In this document: piece after piece, positions 6,221 through 10,975 of the stretch | Layout of the letters: each line of letters starts with the position of its first letter | Numbering within the stretch: position 1 is the stretch's first letter | Origin: an uncultured Acetobacteraceae bacterium | GTDB taxonomy: Bacteria; Pseudomonadota; Alphaproteobacteria; Acetobacterales; Acetobacteraceae | Length of the DNA: 10,975 nt | Reading direction: 5' to 3' | Assembly: GCA_937874445.1 (NCBI GenBank) | Contig: CALNAL010000258.1 | Span: 1-10,975 of the forward strand | The notes under the pieces: generated by a model | What the model was told of the DNA's origin: nothing | Seen by the model: the letters and a program-made list of their open reading frames with translations, nothing else | Database searches by the model: none | Program-made: the position numbers and the translations under genes

Positions 6221-7507
6221 TCAGGCGGCGTTCTTCGTCCCGGCGTGTTCGACCACGCGGGCGGCCAGGCGGGCACGGGTGGCCACCGGCACCTGGCGTG
6301 CCGACTGGGCCCGCGGCAGCGCCATTTCGGCCGCCGGGGCAGACGCGGGCCGGCTGGCGCGGTTGTCGAAGGGCATTTCCGCGGTGACGTCGAGGAAGCT
6401 TTCCGCCGGGGCGCCCTCGGCCAGCAGCAGCTCGTGGCTGTCCAGCTCGACATGGTAGTAGGCGAAGGTTTCCGGCATGGCCGTCTCGCGGGTGATGGTG
6501 CGCCCGTTCACCAGGGCCCCGGCCTGCGCGAGGATGCCGTCGACCAGCAGCGCGTGGGCGGGGGAGACCAGCAGGTCGCGGCTCGGCACGTTCTCGTCGA
6601 GCGCGCCGGCGGCGATGCGGACGGGGAAGCTGCGGACCGGCTCGGCGAAGCGGGAGGCGACGGTCTGCACGCCGATCCAGCGCACCGGCTTGGCCTCGCC
6701 CGCGACGGTCAGCACCAGATCGCCCGCCTTCAGCGCCTCGACGGCTGCCTCGCCGCCCGGGGTGGCGAGGCGCGTGCCGGCCAGGAAGCAGAATTCCGCG
6801 CTGGTCTTGCTGTCGTAGGCGGCGACCCCGGTGGCGCCGCTGCCGGTGAGGCTGGCGCTGCCCGTGCCGTAGGTCGTGCCGCCGGTGGTGTAGCTGAAGG
6901 TCTTGCTGGAGTAGCCGACATCGGCGAACTCGAAGCCCCCGCCGGTGCTGGTGAAGACGACCTTGTCGTATCCGCCGGAGATGTTGAAGGCGGCGTAGTA
7001 GCTGCCATCGAAGGTCGCGGTCGTGCCGCTGATCGAGCGGCCGATGATGTCGGAGGCCGAGCAGGTAGAGACCGCCTTGCCGCCCTGGTAGAACGTGATC
7101 GTGTTGCCGCTGTTCATCGACCCCCAGAGGAAGCCGAAATAGGTCTCGGTCTGATTGAACGAGAAGGTGACGGTGCTGTAGCTGCCGTTGCCGGTGGCCG
7201 AGAAATAGTCGTTGGTGATGCCGCCGCTGCCGCCGGTGCTGCCTCCCGGCGCCCAGCCGCCGCCCGAGCCCTGATAGACGCCCGCGTTCCTGAAGGTGAC
7301 CGTGCCGCCATCCGTCCCGCCCGCTCCGCCGCTCGCATCGGGGCCGAAATGCACCGGGCTGGAGGTCACCAGGCCGTTCGACCTCTGCCCGGCCTCGCTG
7401 ATGAGGATGATCTGGGAGATGTCGGGACTGGTCGCGATGGTTGAAGAGCTGCCGAGATTGGTATCGTCGATGATGGCGAAGGGCTTGAGCGTGGGGGCGG
7501 TGGCCAT
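6221..7507 (-). CDS. Surface-type protein with C-terminal Hint domain (Hedgehog/intein fold, Hint_2)
   Basis: This 428-residue protein has two clear parts. Residues about 1-235 are rich in Gly, Ser and Thr. They include TYFGFLWGSMNSGNTITFY (122-140) and GYDKVVFTSTGGGFEFADVG (179-198), a pattern I associate with Npun_F0296-like exosortase-dependent surface domains, although no PEP-CTERM tail is present. Residues about 239-375 are a Hint_2 domain. It has CFLAGTRLATPGGEAAVEAL (240-259) with the nucleophile-type Cys240, GDLVLT (262-267), SPAHALLVDG (315-324) with His318, and YHVELDSHELLLAEG (351-365). In Hint proteins the residue-Cys bond is rearranged to a thioester and the chain can be cut, which here would free the N-terminal domain. 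No signal peptide is visible, so export, if any, would need another route. ATG 7507 has AGGAG eight bases upstream; the frame stays open to 7558 without such a site. It is the only gene between a terminator and an AT-rich promoter region. Confidence 0.88.
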   Translation of the reverse strand: MATAPTLKPFAIIDDTNLGSSSTIATSPDISQIILISEAGQRSNGLVTSSPVHFGPDASGGAGGTDGGTVTFRNAGVYQGSGGGWAPGGSTGGSGGITNDYFSATGNGSYSTVTFSFNQTETYFGFLWGSMNSGNTITFYQGGKAVSTCSASDIIGRSISGTTATFDGSYYAAFNISGGYDKVVFTSTGGGFEFADVGYSSKTFSYTTGGTTYGTGSASLTGSGATGVAAYDSKTSAEFCFLAGTRLATPGGEAAVEALKAGDLVLTVAGEAKPVRWIGVQTVASRFAEPVRSFPVRIAAGALDENVPSRDLLVSPAHALLVDGILAQAGALVNGRTITRETAMPETFAYYHVELDSHELLLAEGAPAESFLDVTAEMPFDNRASRPASAPAAEMALPRAQSARQVPVATRARLAARVVEHAGTKNAA

Positions 7508-7515
7508 GGGGCGTG

Positions 7516-7520
7516 CTCCT
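7516..7520 (-). promoter_or_regulatory. Ribosome binding site fixing the Hint-protein start
   Basis: AGGAG (7520-7516 on the minus strand) is eight bases before ATG 7507. The alternative start at 7558 lacks such a site and would add 17 residues. A small palindrome, CTTCCC GA GGGAAG (7537-7550), sits further up in the leader. Confidence 0.75.
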
Positions 7521-7726
7521 GTCTGAAGAGACGGGGCTTCCCGAGGGAAGGAAACCACCGTAGATGCGGAACCGTTTGTAAACGAGCCGTATAGAAATCG
7601 GAAGATGTGCGAAATATCAAAAATTTCTGAACGATTATGATATAAAATAAGACAAAGCTCAGAAAACGAGACAAAGCGGGCGCCGCGCCGATCTGCCGGT
7701 TGCCGTTTGCGGCCGTTGGCGGCAAT

Positions 7727-7738
7727 ATCGGTACCGAT
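7727..7738. promoter_or_regulatory. Perfect 12-base palindrome in the torC leader, candidate operator
   Basis: ATCGGTACCGAT is its own reverse complement and lies just after another inverted repeat (TTGCCG/CGGCAA). Its location between the AT-rich promoter zone and the start codon would suit repressor or activator binding or an RNA hairpin. No known consensus is matched with confidence. Confidence 0.35.
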
Positions 7739-7785
7739 CGGGCCGCGCCGGACGTGCGCGTCCGCCAGTCCGAGTCCCTATCGTC

Positions 7786-7790
7786 GAGGA
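7786..7790 (+). promoter_or_regulatory. Ribosome binding site fixing the torC start
   Basis: GAGGA stands eight bases before ATG 7799. The frame is open to an ATG at 7700, but those extra 33 residues are not membrane-like, and the N-terminal anchor begins correctly only from 7799. Confidence 0.75.
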
Positions 7791-7798
7791 ATTCCTGC

Positions 7799-8956
7799 AT
7801 GCGCTCCCTGCTGAACCGGATCAGGCAGGCGCCCGGATGGCGCTTTTCGCCGCTGGCGCTGCTGGGGCTGATCGTCGTGGTGGCCGGGGTGAGCCTGGCC
7901 GGCGGCATCGGCTTCTGGGCGACGGTGGAGCACACCAGCGAGCTGGAATTCTGCGTCTCGTGCCATTCGATGCAGATTCCCTACAAGGAATACCAGGCCT
8001 CGGTGCATGCCTCGAACGCGAGCGGCGTGCGGGCGGTGTGCGCGGATTGCCACGTGCCGCGGGCGGTGCTGCCCAAGCTGTGGGCGAAGATGCTGGCGGT
8101 CAACGACGTGATCGGCGAGATCCGCGGCACCATCGACACGCCGGAGAAATACGAGGCGAAGCGGCTGGAACTGGCCAAGGTCGTCTGGGCGCGCATGGAG
8201 GCCACCGATTCGCGCGAGTGCCGCTCCTGCCACGTCCAGTCGGCGATGGACATCCACAAGCAGACCAAGCCCGGCGTCGAGCAGATGCAGGCGGGCCTGG
8301 ACAAGGGGCAGACCTGCATCGACTGCCACAAGGGCATCGCCCACCACCTGCCCGACATGGCCAGCGGCTACAAGGCCGAGGCCGCCTCCCTGCAGGCCGC
8401 CGCCGCCAAGGAGAATGCCGACGCCGCCCTGGTCTATACCCTGGGGGTCGCCCCGCTGTGGCTCGCCAAGCCCGCCGGCGAGGAGGACGAGCCCGACGGC
8501 AAGCTGCTGCCGGTGGCCGGGCTGAAGGTGCTCGCCAAAAAAGGCGATCTGATGCAGGCGCAGGTCTCGGGCTGGGTGCAGGAGGGGGCGGAGCGGCTGA
8601 TCTATGCCGCGCGCGGCCAGCGCATCATGGTCGCGGCCCTCACCGCCGATGCGGCCGAAAAGCTCCAGAAGGGCGCCCCCGAGGTGGACGGCGACACCGG
8701 CCTGACCTGGACTCCGGTGACGCTCGACATCTGGACCTCGCGCCACGGGGTCTATTCCAACCTCGACGCGCTCTGGGCCTATGGCAAGGACATGTACACC
8801 ACGGCCTGCGGCTCCTGCCACGGGCTGACGCCGACCGACCATTTCCTGGCCAACCAGTGGATCGGCGCGCTGGCCGACATGAAGGGCAATGTCTCGCTCG
8901 ACGATACCGAGTACCGCTTCCTGCTGCGCTACCTGCAGGCCCACGCCCAGAAGTAA
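7799..8956 (+). CDS. torC: Pentaheme c-type cytochrome TorC/DorC (NapC/NirT family)
   Basis: This 385-residue membrane-anchored periplasmic cytochrome oxidises quinol and passes electrons to a periplasmic TMAO/DMSO/biotin-sulfoxide-type molybdoreductase. Residues about 17-42 form the single N-terminal membrane anchor. Four CXXCH motifs make the NapC/NirT tetraheme domain: CVSCH (52-56), CADCH (81-85), CRSCH (141-145) and CIDCH (173-177). Residues about 205-310 form the TorC-specific middle domain with an SH3-like stretch (KKGDLMQAQVSGWV, 247-260). The fifth heme site CGSCH (337-341) lies in the C-terminal block YGKDMYTTACGSCHG and continues with DHFLANQW, as in true TorC. Length and heme count are normal. 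What is odd is the context: no torA-, torZ- or bisC-like reductase and no torD chaperone gene lies within the window, and the next gene is convergent. Its partner must be elsewhere or be absent. Confidence 0.95.
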   Translation: MRSLLNRIRQAPGWRFSPLALLGLIVVVAGVSLAGGIGFWATVEHTSELEFCVSCHSMQIPYKEYQASVHASNASGVRAVCADCHVPRAVLPKLWAKMLAVNDVIGEIRGTIDTPEKYEAKRLELAKVVWARMEATDSRECRSCHVQSAMDIHKQTKPGVEQMQAGLDKGQTCIDCHKGIAHHLPDMASGYKAEAASLQAAAAKENADAALVYTLGVAPLWLAKPAGEEDEPDGKLLPVAGLKVLAKKGDLMQAQVSGWVQEGAERLIYAARGQRIMVAALTADAAEKLQKGAPEVDGDTGLTWTPVTLDIWTSRHGVYSNLDALWAYGKDMYTTACGSCHGLTPTDHFLANQWIGALADMKGNVSLDDTEYRFLLRYLQAHAQK

Positions 8957-9004
8957 AGGCGCATACCCTGTCGCGCCCGGGCTTGTGGTGCCGGAAAGGA
9001 AGGG

Positions 9005-9155
9005 AAGGTCTTCTTTTCCTGAAGGAAAAGAAGCAAAAGGACTTTTCCCCGTTTGGCTCCGTGGCTGACACAGGCGCGGAGCCCTTAACGAATAAAGCTT
9101 TCCTGGTTCTCCTTTCTCGAAAGGAGAACACCTTGTCTTGCTTGCCTGCCGGGCG
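9005..9155 (-). repeat. Dispersed hairpin element, copy 2, between torC and the alkene reductase
   Basis: Read on the minus strand it begins right after the reductase stop codon. It has the same 11-bp stem GTTCTCCTTTC/GAAAGGAGAAC (9106-9116/9119-9129) as copy 1. Next is a second stem GGCTCCG/CGGAGCC (9055-9061/9077-9083), and then a third perfect 10-bp stem CTTCTTTTCC/GGAAAAGAAG (9010-9019/9024-9033) with a 4-base loop that copy 1 lacks. It fills the gap between two convergent genes, where it could terminate both. The orientation is opposite to copy 1. Confidence 0.87.
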
Positions 9156-10208
9156 TCAGACGGGCAGTGAGGGGTAGTCGGTATAGCCGCGCGCGCCTGG
9201 GGTGTAGAAGGTCTCGAGGTCGGGCGTGTTGAGCGCCGCCCCGGTGGCGAAGCGCTTCGGCAGGTCGGGGTTGGCCAGGAACTGCTTGCCGAAGGCCGCC
9301 GCATCGGCCTCGCCGTGCTGCAGCAGCCTTTCGGCGCTCTCCTGGGTCAGCCCCTCGTTGGCGATCAGGGGCCCGGAGAACTCGCGGCGGATCAGCGGCA
9401 GCAGGCGTGGCGCCTCCAGCCGCTCGCGCACGAAGAGGAAGGCGACGTGCCGGCGCGACATCTCGTGGGCGACGTGGCCGAACAGGGCGGCGGGATTGGA
9501 ATCGCCCATCCCGTGCATGTCGCCGCGCGGGGAGAGATGCACGCCGACCCGGTCGGCGCCCCACACGCCGATGCAGGCGTCGGTGATCTCCATCAGCAGC
9601 CGGGCGCGGTTGGCGACCGGGCCGCCGTAGGCGTCGGTGCGGTGGTTGGCGGAGTCCTGGAGGAACTGGTCGATCAGGTAGCCGTTGGCGGCATGCACCT
9701 CCACCGCGTCGAAACCGGCCATCTGGGCTCCCTCGGCGGCCCGGCGGAAGGCGGCGATGACGATGGGGATCTGCTGGATCGAGAGCGCGCGCGGCACCGG
9801 GAAGGGGCGCTCGGGGCGCAGCAGGCTGACATGCCCCCGCGCGGCGATCGCGCTCGGCGCGTAGGGGGCGGCGCCGTTGAGATAGCCGGGGTCGGAGATC
9901 CGCCCGACGTGCCACAGCTGCAATGCGATCCGTCCGCCGGCGCCATGCACCGCGTCGGTGATCTTGCGCCAGCGCGCGACATGCTCGGGCGTCCACATCG
10001 CCGGGGTCGCCGGATAGCCCACGCCCATCGGATCGACCGAGGTGGCCTCGGTGAGGATCAGCCCGGCCGAGGCCCGCTGGCGATAGTATTCCACCATCAG
10101 ATCGTTGGGGACTCGCCCCGGGGCGCGGCAGCGCGTCAGCGGCGCCATGACGATGCGGTTGGGAAGGGTCAGGGCCCCCAGCCTAAGTGCATCAAACAAA
10201 CCGGGCAT
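9156..10208 (-). CDS. nemA: Alkene reductase, Old Yellow Enzyme family (N-ethylmaleimide reductase type)
   Basis: This 350-residue cytoplasmic FMN enzyme uses NAD(P)H to reduce the C=C bond of activated alkenes such as enones and maleimides, and relatives also reduce nitro compounds or nitrate esters. Conserved positions are visible: Thr25 in APLTR, the Gln97-Leu-Trp99-His100 block (ALQLWHVGR), the substrate-binding pair His172/Asn175 and Tyr177 in VHAANGYLIDQF, and the family's C-terminal GYTDYP. At two places where OYE1 has FMN-contacting arginines this protein has His224 (VGVHLSPRGD) and Lys308 (FGKQFLANPDL). This looks like a bacterial subgroup feature and not damage. ATG 10208 has AGGAGG (10221-10216) seven bases upstream. 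Only 30 bases separate it from the glycosyltransferase-like gene, so co-transcription is possible despite unrelated functions. Confidence 0.96.
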   Translation of the reverse strand: MPGLFDALRLGALTLPNRIVMAPLTRCRAPGRVPNDLMVEYYRQRASAGLILTEATSVDPMGVGYPATPAMWTPEHVARWRKITDAVHGAGGRIALQLWHVGRISDPGYLNGAAPYAPSAIAARGHVSLLRPERPFPVPRALSIQQIPIVIAAFRRAAEGAQMAGFDAVEVHAANGYLIDQFLQDSANHRTDAYGGPVANRARLLMEITDACIGVWGADRVGVHLSPRGDMHGMGDSNPAALFGHVAHEMSRRHVAFLFVRERLEAPRLLPLIRREFSGPLIANEGLTQESAERLLQHGEADAAAFGKQFLANPDLPKRFATGAALNTPDLETFYTPGARGYTDYPSLPV

Positions 10209-10215
10209 GGCGTCG

Positions 10216-10221
10216 CCTCCT
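10216..10221 (-). promoter_or_regulatory. Full-consensus Shine-Dalgarno of the alkene reductase gene
   Basis: AGGAGG is seven bases before ATG 10208. It is the strongest ribosome binding site in the window and confirms the start. There is little room for a promoter between this gene and the stop of the upstream gene at 10239. Confidence 0.85.
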
Positions 10222-10238
10222 ACGGTCGTTGCCCCCGA

Positions 10239-10975
10239 TTATTCTCCGCCGTTGCCCTCCGCTTCAAGTCGCGCCTTGAAGCCGTGTCCCAGAAATAGCG
10301 CGAAGGTTACAGGGAGGCGGTGCGGGAGCGGTACCGTCAGCGGGGCCAGCGGCTCCAGGCGCAGGAAATGGCCGGCGAAGCGGTCGGCATTCTGCGCGGC
10401 CCGGTGCAGCGGCATGATCAGCAGCACGTCCGCGCCGTCGTGGGTGCGCGGCGGGGCGAGATAGCCGTACTCGCGCGCGTCGCGGTCGAGGCAGATGACC
10501 GGCATGGCGTCCCCCAGCGCATAGTCCAGCTTGCCGGTGAACCACCAGGAGGGGCCGGCCACCACCGTGTGCGGCCGGCCGAGCAGTCCGCGCTCGGCCA
10601 GCGCCGGGCCCAGCATCGACCAGGGGCGGGCCTGCAACGCCGGGTCGAGGCCGGTGCGGACGCTGGCCAGCCAGTTCCAGCGGACCTCGCTTCCCGCCAC
10701 CCCTATCCCCGTCACCACCAGCGCCGCGCTGGCCAGGGCCGCGACCTGCAGCAGGCGGGGACGCGCCTGTCCCAGCCGCACCAGCTCCCAGCCCAGCAGC
10801 GGGAAGAGGAACAGGTAGCCCGGCGCCGCCCAGTGGAACAGCACGTGGCGCGACCACAGCGCCACCACCGGGAACAGCACCAGCGGCGGCAGGGCCAGCC
10901 AGCACAGCAGCCACGAGCGCCATGCCGCCGGGCCGCGGTGCAGGCCGCGCCCCAGCGCCACCACCAGCCCCACCC
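10239..10975 (-). CDS. Glycosyltransferase family 39-like membrane protein (5' end beyond window)
   Basis: Only the C-terminal 245 or so residues are visible, ending in TAA at 10241-10239; the frame is open to the right edge. At least three hydrophobic segments are seen: WLLCWLALPPLVLFPVVALW, then APGYLFLFPLLGWELV after the motif RHVLFHWAAPG, and VAALASAALVVTGIGV. They are followed by a hydrophilic C-terminal domain of about 135 residues. The HWAAPGYLFLFPLLG block and this arrangement match the end of GT-C fold, dolichyl-phosphate-mannose-protein-mannosyltransferase-like (ArnT/PMT_2) enzymes, which transfer sugars from polyprenyl phosphates on the periplasmic side. The catalytic N-terminal loop lies outside the window, so activity and substrate cannot be judged. 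Confidence 0.75.
   Translation of the reverse strand, partial: VGLVVALGRGLHRGPAAWRSWLLCWLALPPLVLFPVVALWSRHVLFHWAAPGYLFLFPLLGWELVRLGQARPRLLQVAALASAALVVTGIGVAGSEVRWNWLASVRTGLDPALQARPWSMLGPALAERGLLGRPHTVVAGPSWWFTGKLDYALGDAMPVICLDRDAREYGYLAPPRTHDGADVLLIMPLHRAAQNADRFAGHFLRLEPLAPLTVPLPHRLPVTFALFLGHGFKARLEAEGNGGE

Larger units (their letters stand above)
7508..7798. promoter_or_regulatory. AT-rich divergent regulatory region between the Hint gene and torC
   Basis: The stretch 7585-7670 is the most AT-rich of the window and must hold the promoters of the two divergent genes. On the minus strand CATAAT preceded 17 bases earlier by CTGAGC is one possible promoter. On the plus strand TATGAT (7636-7641) is a possible -10 with no good -35. 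Other palindromes are CGTTT-GT-AAACG (7573-7584), TTGCCG/CGGCAA (7700-7705/7720-7725) and a perfect 12-base palindrome ATCGGTACCGAT (7727-7738), 60 bases before torC. No gene is supported here. Confidence 0.5.

Noticed and set aside
6245..7444. Plus-strand 399-codon frame antisense to the Hint gene
   Set aside because: It is dominated by Gly, Ala, Arg and Asp with no domain, while the minus-strand frame has clear Hint_2 motifs, a ribosome binding site and a terminator.
7585..7670. FNR/CRP-type site upstream of torC (TTGAT-like half-site)
   Set aside because: Only a single half-site (TTGATA on the minus strand) is present; the second half at the proper spacing is missing. No convincing TorR box repeats were seen either.
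8640..9131. Minus-strand 163-codon frame beginning in the hairpin element
   Set aside because: It begins within repeat copy 2 and continues antisense to torC; only the repeat-derived first residues resemble the frame at 4289.
7778..9304. Minus-strand open frame of 508 codons over torC
   Set aside because: torC on the other strand has five heme motifs and a full family architecture; the antisense frame has no recognisable domain and runs through the hairpin repeat.

Overview
This is a GC-rich bacterial window. Gene content and codon style suggest an alphaproteobacterium, most likely Rhodospirillales/Acetobacteraceae. The hints are a Hint_2-domain surface protein, a TorC-type pentaheme cytochrome, a TRAP carboxylate uptake operon, and dispersed hairpin elements between genes. 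The placement is an inference from gene types, not a database match. I find eight intact protein genes, two genes cut by the window edges and one tRNA.

Layout. Positions 1-2778 (minus) hold a tripartite TRAP transporter operon: a fused small/large permease (DctQM), then its periplasmic binding protein (DctP), which runs off the left edge. A divergent gene at 2936-4255 (plus) encodes a NhaD/CitMHS_2-type membrane transporter. A three-part hairpin repeat follows, then an exported DUF192 protein (4480-4965) and tRNA-Pro(UGG) (5029-5105). An AT-richer spacer with a good promoter leads to an HpcH/HpaI-family aldolase (5363-6124). This gene converges, across a strong intrinsic terminator, on a large Hint-domain surface protein (6221-7507, minus). 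An AT-rich divergent regulatory region separates that gene from an orphan pentaheme cytochrome TorC (7799-8956, plus). A second, inverted copy of the hairpin repeat lies between torC and an Old Yellow Enzyme family alkene reductase (9156-10208, minus). Only 30 bases separate the reductase from an upstream glycosyltransferase-39-like membrane protein, which is cut by the right edge.

Functional picture. The left third is about uptake of small organic anions (TRAP) and ion/carboxylate exchange. The HpaI-type aldolase is a carbon-degradation enzyme and could act on related hydroxy-oxo acids, but it has its own promoter. TorC normally passes quinol electrons to a periplasmic TMAO/DMSO-type molybdoreductase, yet no reductase gene is adjacent. 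The region reads as a collection of mostly single-gene transcription units separated by good terminators and promoters, not as one defence or biosynthetic island.

The most interesting structure is the pair of inverted intergenic elements at about 4256-4400 and 9005-9155. Each sits just after a stop codon, each contains a perfect 11-bp stem, and each has a second stem conserved in shape but not in sequence. I see no CRISPR array, insertion sequence or integrase.
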